The notes under the pieces are model-generated. The model was not told the origin of the DNA, ran no database searches, and saw nothing but the letters and a program-made list of their open reading frames with translations. Below, piece by piece: positions 15,806-25,408 of a DNA stretch of 39,585 nucleotides. The stretch is taken from assembly GCA_002729215.1 (NCBI GenBank), contig PBTV01000036.1, positions 23,009 to 62,593 on the forward strand, in the 5' to 3' direction. The position numbers and the translations under genes were made by a program. The DNA comes from Rubrivirga sp. GTDB taxonomy: Bacteria > Actinomycetota > Actinomycetes > S36-B12. Position 1 is the first letter of the stretch. The number at the start of each line of letters is the position of its first letter.

Positions 15806-16924
15806 TCAGCCGTCCGCCCGCACGTTGCTCGCGACGAACGGCGCCTTCACCACAGCGAACGGCACGTGTCGGCCACGAACATCGACCACTACCTCGTAAT
15901 CGATGCTCACCGACGCGTCCACCAGGGCTAACGCGATCCCCTCCTTCAAGGTCGGAGAGAAGGTGCCGCTGGTGACCTCCCCCACCGTCGCGCCGTCGGA
16001 ACTCAGAACATCCATGTGTGACCGGGGGACGGCCCTTTGCGTGGCACGCAACGCTCGTAGTCGGCGCTCAGGACCGCTCTCCCGCTGACGCACCAGAGCC
16101 TCGCGGCCACCGAACGCGGGCTTGTCCCAGCCGACAGCCCAGGCCATACCGGCCTCCACCGGAGTGATCAACGGTGAAATGTCCTGCCCGTGCAGCGGGT
16201 ATCCCATCTCGGTTCGCAAGGTGTCGCGAGCGCCGAGGCCCGCCAATCCTCCGCCGACACCCTCGGCCGCTCCCGCGAGCTCATCCCATAGCTGCCCCAG
16301 CACGCTGTTCGGAGCGATCAACTCGAAGCCGAGTTCTCCGGTGTAGCCGGAGCGGCACACCGTGATTGGCTCGTCACGCCACGACGCAACCGCAAACGCC
16401 ATGTAGTCCATATCCGTCGGCAGGTCCACGGCTGCAAGCACGTCCGCAGATTTCGGTCCCTGGACCGCGATGATGCCGTGCGTCAACTGCTGATCATCGA
16501 CCGTGATCGTTTCCACAGCCGCAGCCTCGAAGATCCCCGTAACGGTTGCCGCGTTCGCAGCGTTCGGGACGATGTAGACGCCATCGTCGCCCCACTTGTA
16601 GACAATCAAGTCGTCGACGACGCCTCCGGCGTCGTTGCACACCATCGAGTACTGCGCCTGACCGGCGCCGATGCGATCAAGATCATTAGCCACGATGGAG
16701 TTCACGAAGTCGGAGGCCCCGGTGCCGAAGATCGCCACCTTGCCCATGTGGGAGACGTCGAATATCCCGACCGCCTCGCGCACGCTCGCGTGCTCCGCGA
16801 CTGTTCCGTTGTATTCGATGGGCATATCCCAGCCACCGAAATCGGCCATCTTCGCGCCGGCATCGACGTGTCGGCTGTGCAAGGGAGTCCGAGAGAGCAC
16901 CGTCCGACCGTAGTCCTCGGCCAC
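15806..16924 (-). CDS. gcvT: Glycine cleavage system T protein (aminomethyltransferase)
   Basis: A 372-residue folate-binding GcvT. It opens RTPLHSRHVDAGAKMADFGGWDMPI, carries FDVSHMGKV, GGVVDDLIVYK with the conserved Asp, GIIAVQGPKSADVL, RSGYTGELGFEL and LGARDTLRTEMGYPLHGQDI, and ends with the barrel domain GEVTSGTFSPTLKEGIALALVD. It takes the aminomethyl group from lipoyl-GcvH to tetrahydrofolate. No gcvH or gcvP is in the window. GTG 16924 gives the normal length; upstream in-frame codons would run into the pepA start. It diverges from pepA. Confidence 0.94.
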   Translation of the reverse strand: MAEDYGRTVLSRTPLHSRHVDAGAKMADFGGWDMPIEYNGTVAEHASVREAVGIFDVSHMGKVAIFGTGASDFVNSIVANDLDRIGAGQAQYSMVCNDAGGVVDDLIVYKWGDDGVYIVPNAANAATVTGIFEAAAVETITVDDQQLTHGIIAVQGPKSADVLAAVDLPTDMDYMAFAVASWRDEPITVCRSGYTGELGFELIAPNSVLGQLWDELAGAAEGVGGGLAGLGARDTLRTEMGYPLHGQDISPLITPVEAGMAWAVGWDKPAFGGREALVRQRESGPERRLRALRATQRAVPRSHMDVLSSDGATVGEVTSGTFSPTLKEGIALALVDASVSIDYEVVVDVRGRHVPFAVVKAPFVASNVRADG

Positions 16925-16937
16925 CGACCGGCGCCGC

Positions 16938-16947
16938 AGATTAGGGT
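16938..16947. promoter_or_regulatory. Overlapping divergent -10 boxes, gcvT and pepA
   Basis: TAGGGT on the plus strand (16942-16947) ends 7 nt before the pepA ATG, so pepA would be leaderless. TAATCT on the minus strand (16943-16938) lies 13 nt before the gcvT GTG. The two hexamers share two bases, so polymerase cannot occupy both at once. Confidence 0.4.
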
Positions 16948-16954
16948 TCCTCGC

Positions 16955-18442
16955 ATGTCTCTTCTCAGTCTGGCCAGCACCAAACCGGCCACTACCTCTG
17001 CCGACTCCCTCCTCGTCACCATCACCCCCGGTCGCGGGAAAAAGGTGGTGGTTCACGGGGCGGGCATCACCGCGAGCCAGGGCACGAAGATCGCCGAGGC
17101 CCTGCAGGCCGTGTCGGCCACGGGCAAGGCCGGCGAGATCACCCGCGTGCCGTCGCCCGCTGCGATCAAGGCATCGACCATCATCGCCGTCGGACTCGGT
17201 GATCGAGACGCGGACACCGACGGCGAAAAACTCCGCCGCGCGATCGGCTCGGCCGTTCGCGGGTCAACGGGACAGCGCAAGATCGCGATCGTTCCTCCCG
17301 ACACCGACGACTCCACGATCACCGATGTTGCGATGGCCGCCCGACTCGGTGCCTATGCGTTCACCGCCTTCAAGTCCAGCGACCCAGCGACCGCCCGTCC
17401 CGTGCGCAGCGTCACGATCCTCGTCCCGGCTCCCGCGGGGGCCGCGCGAGAGATCATCGACAAAACCGAGACGGTCGGCGAGGCCGTGTGCTTCACCCGC
17501 GATCTCGTCAATACCCCGCCGAACGCCCTCGCGCCGGCCGACCTCGCGCAGGCGGCGAAGGACTCCGTGGCAGGTCTACCGGTCACGGTGAAAATCTGGG
17601 ACGAGAAGGCCCTCGAGAAAGACAATTGCGGCGGAATCCTAGGAGTCGGTAAGGGCTCGTCACGGCCCCCGCGCCTGGTGCGCATGACGTACGCGCCCCG
17701 CGGTGCCACATCGCACGTGGCCCTCGTCGGCAAAGGCATCACTTTCGACACCGGCGGCATCTCCATCAAGCCGGCGGCCAACATGGACGAAATGAAGGCC
17801 GACATGTCCGGTGCAGCTGCCGTGATCGGCGCCATGCGTGCGATCGCGTCGCTCGGGCTCAGCGTGAAGGTCACCGGTTGGGTGCCGGCCGCGGAGAACA
17901 TGCCGAGCGGCACCGCGCAACGCCCCGGTGACGTGCTCAGGACCTACAGCGGTACCACCGTCGAGGTTCTCAACACCGACGCCGAAGGTCGACTTGTTCT
18001 CGCCGACGCACTCGGGATGGCCGTCGAGGACGCCCCCGATCTCATCGTGGACGTCGCCACCTTGACCGGTGCGCAACGCATCGCACTCGGCTCGCGAACC
18101 GCGGGAGTGATGGCCAACAACGACGATGCGCGCACGCAGGTGATCGACGCGGCGAACGCGGCCGGTGAGGCTATGTGGCCAATGCCGCTGCCTGAGGATC
18201 TACGCCCATCGCTGGATTCTGCGACCGCGGACATCGCGAACATCGGCGACCGTCTCGGCGGCATGCTCTCGGCGGGCATCTTCCTGTCAGAGTTCATCCC
18301 CGCCGACCAGCCCTGGGTCCATATCGACATCGCCGGACCAGCCTTCAACGAGAAGTCCGCCTACGGCTACATCCCCAAGGGCGGTACCGGTGCAGCCGTT
18401 CGAACCTTCGTCGAACTCGTCGAGGACTTCACCCGGGACTGA
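16955..18442 (+). CDS. pepA: Leucyl aminopeptidase (M17)
   Basis: A 495-residue cytosolic aminopeptidase. The C-terminal catalytic domain shows Lys260 and Asp265 in GKGITFDTGGISIKP, then MDEMKADMSGAAAV, and NTDAEGR at 340-346 (Asp342, Glu344, Arg346), the two-metal site and catalytic Arg/Lys pair. The N-terminal ~170 residues are the variable macrodomain-like part, followed by TRDLVNTPPNALAP. It releases N-terminal residues from peptides as a hexamer. A leaderless start at ATG 16955 fits. It is followed after 64 nt by lpd. Confidence 0.95.
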   Translation: MSLLSLASTKPATTSADSLLVTITPGRGKKVVVHGAGITASQGTKIAEALQAVSATGKAGEITRVPSPAAIKASTIIAVGLGDRDADTDGEKLRRAIGSAVRGSTGQRKIAIVPPDTDDSTITDVAMAARLGAYAFTAFKSSDPATARPVRSVTILVPAPAGAAREIIDKTETVGEAVCFTRDLVNTPPNALAPADLAQAAKDSVAGLPVTVKIWDEKALEKDNCGGILGVGKGSSRPPRLVRMTYAPRGATSHVALVGKGITFDTGGISIKPAANMDEMKADMSGAAAVIGAMRAIASLGLSVKVTGWVPAAENMPSGTAQRPGDVLRTYSGTTVEVLNTDAEGRLVLADALGMAVEDAPDLIVDVATLTGAQRIALGSRTAGVMANNDDARTQVIDAANAAGEAMWPMPLPEDLRPSLDSATADIANIGDRLGGMLSAGIFLSEFIPADQPWVHIDIAGPAFNEKSAYGYIPKGGTGAAVRTFVELVEDFTRD

Positions 18443-18506
18443 TGTTCACCCCCGGGAGACTCGGTGGAAGAATGGGAACACCAAAACCCGAACAGGAGTG
18501 AGCCCT

Positions 18507-19877
18507 GTGCCCCAGGCAGACATCGTTATTCTCGGTGGAGGCAGCGGCGGATACGCCTGCGCTCTCCGAGCAGCAGAACTCGGCAAGTCCGTCATTCTCA
18601 TTGACGCCGACAAACTCGGAGGCACATGCCTGCACCGGGGGTGCATACCGACCAAGGCGCTCCTGCACGCCGCAGAGGTGGCCGACTCCGCACGAGAATC
18701 CGACGAGTTCGGCGTCAAGGCGACGTTCGAAGGCATCGATATGCCACAGGTCAACAAGTACCGCGACGGCGTTGTTGGTCGCCTGTACAAGGGACTGCAA
18801 GGACTTATCAAGTCCCGAGGGGTCACCCTCGTCGAGGGCTACGGGAAAATGGTGGGGTCGACGACGGTTGAGGTGAACGGCGAGCAGTACACCGGCGAGA
18901 ACCTCGTGCTAGCGACCGGCTCCTACGCCAAGTCCCTACCCGGCCTCGAGATCAGCGGCCGGATCATGACCTCCGATCAAGCACTCACGCTGGATTACGT
19001 GCCCGAGGGGGTCATCGTCCTCGGCGGCGGCGTGATCGGCGTGGAATTCGCCAGCGTCTGGAAGTCCTTCGGCTCCGACGTGACCATCGTCGAGGCACTA
19101 CCGCACCTCGTTCCCAACGAGGACGAAGCCTGCTCCAAAGCCCTCGAACGGGCATACAAGAAGCGAGGCATCAACCTCTCCCTCGGTGTCCGCTTCGCCG
19201 GGGCAACCCAGGATGAATCCAGCGTGCAGGTGTCGTTGGAAAACGGCACGACCATCGACGCCGACCTCCTTCTTGTTGCCGTGGGTCGAGGCCCCAGCAC
19301 CGAAGGGATGGGCTATGACGAGCAGGGCGTGGCAATGGACCGGGGGTGGGTGCTCGTCGATGAGCGCCTACGCACGAATCTTCCGGGAGTCTTCGCCGTC
19401 GGCGACATCACCCCCGGCCTGCAACTCGCGCACCGCGGCTTCCAGCACGGCATCTTCGTCGCCGAGGAGATCGCCGGCGAGGCACCGATGCCCATCCCGG
19501 ACATCAACATTCCCCGCGTCACCTACTGCGAGCCGGAAGTTGCCAGCGTCGGACTCACCGAAGTCGAAGCGATCGAAGCGCACGGCGCAGACAACATCAC
19601 CACCTACGAGTACAACCTCGGCGGCAACGGCAAGAGCCAGATCCTCGCAACGGCCGGATTCATCAAGCTCGTCCAACTCACCGACGGTCCGGTGATCGGC
19701 ATTCACATGGTTGGATCACGTCTCGGCGAGCAGGTCGGTGAAGCACAACTGATCGTCAACTGGGAAGCCCACCCCACCGATGTCGCGTCCCTCATCCACG
19801 CGCACCCCACGCAAAACGAAGCAATGGGCGAGGCGCACCTCGCTCTCGCAGGAAAACCTCTGCACGCACACGCCTGA
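18507..19877 (+). CDS. lpd: Dihydrolipoyl dehydrogenase (E3)
   Basis: A 456-residue flavoenzyme. FAD fold GGGSGG (10-15); redox-active disulfide Cys41-Cys46 in GGTCLHRGCIPTKAL; NAD fold GGGVIG; GVFAVGDI near the flavin; and the C-terminal His433/Glu438 base pair in HAHPTQNE. It reoxidises the lipoyl groups of SucB and other 2-oxoacid dehydrogenase complexes, and GcvH. GTG 18507 has GGAG about 9 nt upstream. It is 30 nt from sucB, so E3 and E2 are cotranscribed, while the E1 partner Kgd is at 2.0-5.7 kb. Confidence 0.96.
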   Translation: MPQADIVILGGGSGGYACALRAAELGKSVILIDADKLGGTCLHRGCIPTKALLHAAEVADSARESDEFGVKATFEGIDMPQVNKYRDGVVGRLYKGLQGLIKSRGVTLVEGYGKMVGSTTVEVNGEQYTGENLVLATGSYAKSLPGLEISGRIMTSDQALTLDYVPEGVIVLGGGVIGVEFASVWKSFGSDVTIVEALPHLVPNEDEACSKALERAYKKRGINLSLGVRFAGATQDESSVQVSLENGTTIDADLLLVAVGRGPSTEGMGYDEQGVAMDRGWVLVDERLRTNLPGVFAVGDITPGLQLAHRGFQHGIFVAEEIAGEAPMPIPDINIPRVTYCEPEVASVGLTEVEAIEAHGADNITTYEYNLGGNGKSQILATAGFIKLVQLTDGPVIGIHMVGSRLGEQVGEAQLIVNWEAHPTDVASLIHAHPTQNEAMGEAHLALAGKPLHAHA

Positions 19878-19907
19878 TCGCACTTCACGCACCCACAAGG
19901 AGCTCGC

Positions 19908-21599
19908 ATGCCGGTCACCGTGACCATGCCGCAACTCGGCGAAAGCGTCACCGAAGGAACGATTACCCGGTGGTTGAAGGCCGTCGGCGACACCGTCGCC
20001 GCAGACGAACCGCTCCTGGAGGTTTCCACGGACAAAGTGGACACGGAAATTCCCGCGCCGGCGTCCGGTGTGCTGCTGAGCATCGACGCCACTGAAGACG
20101 ACACCGTCGAGGTGGGTGGAGTGCTAGCCGTCATCGGCGAACCCGACGACGCTGCCGCCGCACCCTCGAGTGAGCCGTCCGAGCCGTCCGAGCCCGTCGT
20201 CGCGGACACACCTGCAGAGCCCACCACACAGGCAGAAGCTGCACCTTCCGAGCCGGCCATACCCGAGCCGGTATCCAGCGGTTCGGAAGTCTCCGTCATC
20301 CTCCCTGCACTTGGGGAGAGCGTCACCGAAGGTGTCATCCCCCGCTGGTTGAAGTCCGTCGGCGACGCAGTCGACGCGGACGAGCCACTCGTGGAGATTT
20401 CCACTGACAAGGTTGACACCGAGATTCCCGCGCCCGTGTCGGGAACACTCGCGGCGATCGCCGCCGACACCGACGCGACCGTGGAGGTGGGTGCGGAGAT
20501 CGCTCGGATCTCCATCGGGGCCAGTACGCCGGCGCCCACGGCCGCACCTGCACCAGCGGCACCCGCAGCCCCGGAGGCGAGTACTCCCGCACCGAGTGCC
20601 GCCGAGGCAGGTACCCCGGGCGCGGGTTCCTCCGATTTGAACGCCGGTGCGTACGTCACCCCCCTCGTCCGTCGACTTGCCGCCCAACACGACATCGATC
20701 TCTCGACCGTCACCGGTAGCGGAGTTGGCGGCCGCATTCGCAAAGCCGATGTTCTCGCCGCCGTAGAGGCACGGGGCGGCACCACAGCGCAACCGGCACA
20801 ACCATCACTACAACAGCCAGCAGCACCGGCGGCGCCAGCAGCGACTCCGGCTCCGGCGGCGACCGCCGAACCATCCGCTCTGCGCGGACGCACCGAGAAG
20901 ATCAGCAGGCTGCGCCGAGTCATCGCCGAACGCATGGTCGAGTCGTTGCAGACGTCCGCCCAACTGACCACCGTGGTCGAGGTGGATGTCACCCGCATCG
21001 CTGCCTTGCGGGGCCGAATCAAGGCGGACTTCGAGTCACGCGAAGGCGTCAAACTCTCTTTTCTACCCTTCTTCTGCAAGGCAGCCGTCGAGGCGTTAAA
21101 GGTGTACCCGCAAATCAACAGTTCCATCGACATGGACGCCGGCATCATCACGTATCACGACTCCGAGAACCTCGGCATCGCCGTCGACACCGACCGAGGC
21201 CTCCTGGTTCCCGTCGTCCGCGACGCCGGTGATTTAAACATCGCCGGCATCGCACGACGGATCGCCGACCTCGCCGAACGCACCCGCACCAACAAAGTCG
21301 GGCCCGACGAGGTCTCCGGCGGCACGTTCACCGTCACGAACACCGGAAGCCGTGGCGCGCTGTTCGACACTCCCATCATCAACATGCCGCAGGTTGCAAT
21401 CCTGGGTAGCGGCTCGGTCGTCAAACGGCCGGTCGTCATCAGTGACGACGGGCAAGACGTCATCGCGATTCGATCGATGGTCTACCTGTCACTATCCTAC
21501 GACCACCGCATCGTCGATGGTGCCGACGCCGCTCGATTTCTCAGTACCGTGAAGTCTCGCCTGGAGGAAGGCGCGTTCGACGCCGAGCTCGGCGCGTAG
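19908..21599 (+). CDS. sucB: 2-oxoacid dehydrogenase dihydrolipoyl acyltransferase (E2)
   Basis: A 563-residue E2 with two lipoyl domains: Lys43 and Lys168, each in a [11 protein letters not shown] motif. Ala/Pro-rich linkers separate them from the E3-binding domain ([32 protein letters not shown], ~247-280) and the acyltransferase core, whose active site is His533 in DHRIVDGAD. In actinobacteria this E2 serves the mixed pyruvate/2-oxoglutarate complex with AceE, Kgd and Lpd. AAGGAG precedes the ATG by 6 nt. Lipoate for the two lysines would come from LipB/LipA encoded 3 kb downstream. Confidence 0.95.
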   Translation: MPVTVTMPQLGESVTEGTITRWLKAVGDTVAADEPLLEVSTDKVDTEIPAPASGVLLSIDATEDDTVEVGGVLAVIGEPDDAAAAPSSEPSEPSEPVVADTPAEPTTQAEAAPSEPAIPEPVSSGSEVSVILPALGESVTEGVIPRWLKSVGDAVDADEPLVEISTDKVDTEIPAPVSGTLAAIAADTDATVEVGAEIARISIGASTPAPTAAPAPAAPAAPEASTPAPSAAEAGTPGAGSSDLNAGAYVTPLVRRLAAQHDIDLSTVTGSGVGGRIRKADVLAAVEARGGTTAQPAQPSLQQPAAPAAPAATPAPAATAEPSALRGRTEKISRLRRVIAERMVESLQTSAQLTTVVEVDVTRIAALRGRIKADFESREGVKLSFLPFFCKAAVEALKVYPQINSSIDMDAGIITYHDSENLGIAVDTDRGLLVPVVRDAGDLNIAGIARRIADLAERTRTNKVGPDEVSGGTFTVTNTGSRGALFDTPIINMPQVAILGSGSVVKRPVVISDDGQDVIAIRSMVYLSLSYDHRIVDGADAARFLSTVKSRLEEGAFDAELGA

Positions 21600-21608
21600 C
21601 ACTCCCTG

Positions 21609-22424
21609 ATGTTCGTCACCGGGATCTGGTTCGTCGGGTCGATGGTGGGGATCATTCTCGTCGCACGCTTCGCTCTCTACATTCCCGCGCGCAAGTTGGC
21701 GCACGCCGGTGGGCTCTCGCAATCGTCAACCGGACAGCTACTGGGTTACCTCACCAGCGCACCCGAACTTGTCGCCACGGTCTTCGTCGCCTCCACCGGA
21801 CTGTTCACCGTCGTCACCACGAACATTCTCGGCAGCAACATCATCAACACGCTGCTCGCCACGGTCGCTGCGGTGCTGTTCGGTCAATTGCGCCGGATCA
21901 CCGGCTCGAGATTCCGGTTCGAGCAGGCGGTGGTCGCCGGCAGCATCGTCGTGCCCGTACTGCTGCTCGTCACCGGCCAAGACAGCGCGCTATGGAGCGG
22001 CATTGCACTGGGCGCCGGGTACATTGCATATCTGCGCGTCATGCGGTCACGACGCGAAGTATCGGGGCCGTCGCAGTCCGAGAGTGCACAGAAACCGTGG
22101 AGCGGACGACGCTCGCACATCGTGGTGCAAGTCTTCATCGTGATCGCTGGGCTCGTCGGTCTGTACTTCCTCGGGGATCTCCTCGGTGATTCGGTGTACG
22201 AACTCGGCGTTGCTTTCGCGGTTCCCGCCGTCATCCTCGGTGTGCTGACAGCGGTTGCAACGAGCCTGCCCGAGCTCACGACGTTCTTCTCCTCCTTCGC
22301 CGCGCACCGCAAAGCCGGTACCGACGGAAACTCCGAAGTGGTGCACAACCTGATGGCGAGCAACGTCGTCAATCTCCTCGTCGTCCAGGCGGTAGGCGTT
22401 GTGGCCTTCACCGTTTTCGCTTAG
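21609..22424 (+). CDS. Sodium/calcium exchanger family (CaCA) membrane protein
   Basis: A 271-residue polytopic protein with about ten hydrophobic segments. Two inverted alpha-repeats are visible: TSAPELVATVFVASTG...NILGSNIINTLLAT (residues ~49-87) and AVATSLPELTTFFSS...VVHNLMASNVVNLLVVQ in the last quarter. Acidic residues in the (S/T)xPEL motifs bind Ca2+ in this family, which exchanges Ca2+ for Na+, K+ or H+. The loop between halves is hydrophilic. It follows sucB by 9 nt, probably in the same transcript by readthrough, with no functional link implied. Confidence 0.88.
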   Translation: MFVTGIWFVGSMVGIILVARFALYIPARKLAHAGGLSQSSTGQLLGYLTSAPELVATVFVASTGLFTVVTTNILGSNIINTLLATVAAVLFGQLRRITGSRFRFEQAVVAGSIVVPVLLLVTGQDSALWSGIALGAGYIAYLRVMRSRREVSGPSQSESAQKPWSGRRSHIVVQVFIVIAGLVGLYFLGDLLGDSVYELGVAFAVPAVILGVLTAVATSLPELTTFFSSFAAHRKAGTDGNSEVVHNLMASNVVNLLVVQAVGVVAFTVFA

Positions 22425-22481
22425 GCCGAACAAGCCGCACGCCGACAAGCCCACGGGGCCGTTATGCGACATGCTTAGGTC

Positions 22482-23444
22482 ATGAAAATCGCCATCACCG
22501 GAGCGTCGGGGCTCATTGGATCAGCTCTGGTGCCTCGCCTGAGGGCCCGCGGAGACGACGTCCTCCGCCTCGTTCGACGCCCTGCCACCGCGCCCGATGA
22601 GGCGTCGTGGGACCCCAACGCCGGGACCGTTGATCTCGATGCCCTCGCCGGAGTCGAAGCCGTCATTCATCTCGCCGGTGCCGGCGTTGGCGACCATCGC
22701 TGGAGCGATGACTACAAGAAACTCATCCTGGACTCGCGGGTGAGCGGCACCCACACCATCGTGCGCGCGATGACCGAACTAGATCCCGCACCCCGCGCGT
22801 TGATCGCCGGATCGGCCATCGGGTGGTACGGCGACACAGGCGATCACGCCGTCGACGAGTCAGCGCCCGCCGGGACCGGCTTCCTCGCCGACGTAGTGCG
22901 CGCCTGGGAAGCCGCCGCCGAACCCGCAGTCAATGCAGGCATCCGCGTGGTCCACGCCCGCACCGGACTCGTCGTCACCGCGCCCGACAGCACGCTGGGA
23001 CCCCTGGCGTCGGTTCTGAAAGTCGCGGTCGGCGGGACGTCGGGTGGCTCCGGGGGTGCGTTCGGCCCGCTCATCCCGTCCGTCAGATTGAACATCGCTG
23101 GCCGTCTCGGTCCGGGAACTCAGTACTGGTCGTGGATCTCGCTGCGTGACGAGGTCGACGCCCTGACATTCCTGCTTGACAACGACGACATCAGCGGGCC
23201 CGTCAACCTGACCGGCCCCACCCCGGTCACGAACGCCGAGGTAGCCGAGGCCTTGAAGCAGGAGATCGGTCGCGCCTGGCTGCCGCCGATACCAACGTTC
23301 GCCATCAAGGCGCTGCTCGGCGACTTCTCGATCGAGGCGCTCGGCTCCGCCCGGGTTCTGCCGTCGGTCCTAACCGAGGCCGGTTTCTCTTTCCAGGACC
23401 CCACCGTCGAGTCAGCGATACGCACCGCCCTCGAGGGCTCCTAG
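22482..23444 (+). CDS. TIGR01777-family epimerase (SDR39U1-type)
   Basis: A 320-residue atypical extended SDR. The GASGLIG motif (7-13) binds NADP, and ALIAGSAIGWYGDTGDHAVDESAPAG is the family signature around the YG pair. The C-terminal end (GDFSIEALGSARVLPSVLTEAGFSFQDPTVESAI) is the DUF1731 tail. Substrate is unknown for the family. Stop and the next gene's start are only 3 nt apart, so the next FAD enzyme is in the same operon. Confidence 0.9.
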   Translation: MKIAITGASGLIGSALVPRLRARGDDVLRLVRRPATAPDEASWDPNAGTVDLDALAGVEAVIHLAGAGVGDHRWSDDYKKLILDSRVSGTHTIVRAMTELDPAPRALIAGSAIGWYGDTGDHAVDESAPAGTGFLADVVRAWEAAAEPAVNAGIRVVHARTGLVVTAPDSTLGPLASVLKVAVGGTSGGSGGAFGPLIPSVRLNIAGRLGPGTQYWSWISLRDEVDALTFLLDNDDISGPVNLTGPTPVTNAEVAEALKQEIGRAWLPPIPTFAIKALLGDFSIEALGSARVLPSVLTEAGFSFQDPTVESAIRTALEGS

Positions 23445-23447
23445 CCG

Positions 23448-24755
23448 ATGACGCACCATGACGCCGTCGTCGTCGGTGCCGGGCTCGCGGGTTTGGCCGC
23501 GGCCCGGGAACTGGCGATTCACGGCGTCGACGTTCACGTATTCGAAGCGGCCGATGCTGCGGGCGGGCGCGTTCGCAGCGACATCGTCGATGGCTTCACC
23601 CTGGATCGTGGCTTCCAACTGTACAACCCGGCGTATCCCGAAGCGGCTCGCGTCCTCGATCACCAAGCCCTAAACCTGCATCCGCTGATCCGGGGAATGG
23701 ACATCGTTCGGTCCACGTCCACCGGCCGCGCAGTGCTGCGGCTCGCTGACCCTCGATCACCGGGCAATTGGCATACCTCTGCCCTGTCCCGCGCGGCGGG
23801 CACCCTAACCGGCAAGGCGCGGTTCGCGGCGTACGCGCGTGTCGCCGCCAAGTTGTCCGGCCACCAGTTCGACGAGCGGGCCGACGAGCCGGCGCAGGTA
23901 GCACTCGCTCGGGCCGGCATCGACGCGACGATGATCGACCACGTCATCCGCCCCTTCCTGACCGGTGTGTTTCTCGAACCGCACTTGATGACGTCGCGTC
24001 GCTTCATGGACGTGGTGCTCGCCAGTTTCGTGAAAGGAGCGCCATCACTGCCGCAGCCGGGCATGCAGGCGATCCCCGATCAATTGCACGACGCGCTGCC
24101 CGACGGGACCGTTCACTGTGAGTCACCAGTTCGCCGACTCACGCCCGCGAGCGTTGAGACGGACTCAGGCACCATCACGGCGTCGGTTGTCATCGTGGCA
24201 ACGGACGCCACGCATGCTTCGGCTCTGCTGGAGGACGCGGGGCTGACCACCGAACTAAACACGGCGACCAACTCCGTCACCACCTGGTATCACGCGGTCG
24301 CGACGACGGCGTTGCCCGAGCCACTCGCCCGCGGGCGAAGTGTGATCACCGTTCCCGACAAACGATCCGGGCCGGTGATCAACACGGTGCCGCTGACATA
24401 CGCCGTGCCGAGCTACTCCCCCGACGGCCAGATCCTGGTCTCGTCCTCCAGCCTCGGCGTCGACGACTCCGCCGAGGTCGAGCAAGCCGTGCGAGGCCAT
24501 CTGCAGTTTCTCTACGGCGCCGACACTTCCGGATGGGAACTCGTGGCCCGCTACCCGATCCACGGCGCGCTGCCGTCCATGCGAGGTCCGCTCACCGTCG
24601 CCGATTCCGGCGAGCACGGACCAGTGATTCTCGCCGGTGATCACTGCACCACCGCCAGCATTCAAGGAGCCATGATCAGTGGGCGCCACGCCGCCGACGC
24701 GGCATTTCGCCGACTGGGCATCGTGCGGCCCGACGACCGTAGAATCGCCGTATGA
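23448..24755 (+). CDS. FAD-dependent amine oxidase/phytoene desaturase-like oxidoreductase
   Basis: A 435-residue flavoprotein with [28 protein letters not shown] (GxGxxG at 10-15), GGRVRSD after the second strand, and the C-terminal [27 protein letters not shown] box that closes the FAD site. This pattern is shared by protoporphyrinogen oxidases, amine oxidases and carotenoid desaturases; the substrate is not decidable, and no carotenoid gene is beside it. The overlap of its last 4 nt with lipB and the -10 box inside its end show that lipB can also be transcribed separately. Confidence 0.85.
   Translation: MTHHDAVVVGAGLAGLAAARELAIHGVDVHVFEAADAAGGRVRSDIVDGFTLDRGFQLYNPAYPEAARVLDHQALNLHPLIRGMDIVRSTSTGRAVLRLADPRSPGNWHTSALSRAAGTLTGKARFAAYARVAAKLSGHQFDERADEPAQVALARAGIDATMIDHVIRPFLTGVFLEPHLMTSRRFMDVVLASFVKGAPSLPQPGMQAIPDQLHDALPDGTVHCESPVRRLTPASVETDSGTITASVVIVATDATHASALLEDAGLTTELNTATNSVTTWYHAVATTALPEPLARGRSVITVPDKRSGPVINTVPLTYAVPSYSPDGQILVSSSSLGVDDSAEVEQAVRGHLQFLYGADTSGWELVARYPIHGALPSMRGPLTVADSGEHGPVILAGDHCTTASIQGAMISGRHAADAAFRRLGIVRPDDRRIAV
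24740..24745 (+). promoter_or_regulatory. -10 box for leaderless lipB
   Basis: TAGAAT ends 6 nt before the lipB ATG and lies inside the last codons of the upstream gene. It is close to the TATAAT ideal and no Shine-Dalgarno is present for lipB. Confidence 0.55.
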
Positions 24756-25408
24756 GCGTGACTGAGGCGACCGTTGTCGTCGACCGCGTCGGCTTCGGAC
24801 CCGACGCGGTCGCGTACCAGGACGGGTGGGACCTGCAGCGGACGACGCATGAGCGTGTGCTCGTCGGTGGACCCGACACAGTCCTGCTCCTCGAGCACCA
24901 GGCGGTCTACACCGCCGGACGCCGGACAGAGGACGCCGAACGCCCCCTCGATGCCACTGAGGTGGTCGACGTCGACCGCGGCGGGAAGATCACCTGGCAC
25001 GGACCCGGACAGTTAGTGGGCTACCCGATCCTCCGACTGCCCGATCCCATCGACGTTGTCGCCTATGTGCGCCGGATCGAGACCTTGCTGATCGACGTCT
25101 GCGCGGATTTCGGCATCACCGGCACCCAGGTGGAGGGGCGAAGCGGCGTCTGGGTTCGGGCCGACGCGCACGGACCTGATCGCAAGATCGCAGCGATCGG
25201 CATCCGTGTGGCCAAAGGCGTCACCATGCATGGATTCGCACTGAACTGCGATTGCGATCTCACGGCGTTCGATCGGATCATCCCGTGCGGCATCGCCGAT
25301 GCTTCCGTCACGTCCCTCTCGCGCGAGCTCGGCCGCGAGGTGAGCGTTCGGGAGGTTCTGCCCTTCGTCATCGATCGCCTCGGCAGCCTGCGGGGGGTCA
25401 CGCCATGA
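24752..25408 (+). CDS. lipB: Octanoyl-[ACP]:protein N-octanoyltransferase
   Basis: A 218-residue LipB. The [18 protein letters not shown] segment is at 77-94, the catalytic Lys145 in [11 protein letters not shown] and the catalytic Cys179 in IIPCGI. It moves octanoyl from acyl carrier protein to the lipoyl-domain lysines of SucB and GcvH. It overlaps lipA by 4 nt (ATGA), so the two steps of lipoate synthesis are translationally coupled. ATG 24752 with a leaderless-type promoter. Confidence 0.95.
   Translation: MSVTEATVVVDRVGFGPDAVAYQDGWDLQRTTHERVLVGGPDTVLLLEHQAVYTAGRRTEDAERPLDATEVVDVDRGGKITWHGPGQLVGYPILRLPDPIDVVAYVRRIETLLIDVCADFGITGTQVEGRSGVWVRADAHGPDRKIAAIGIRVAKGVTMHGFALNCDCDLTAFDRIIPCGIADASVTSLSRELGREVSVREVLPFVIDRLGSLRGVTP

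Noticed and set aside
16478-16954. Upstream extension of the pepA frame
   Set aside because: It lies antisense to gcvT; the M17 protein starts normally at 16955.
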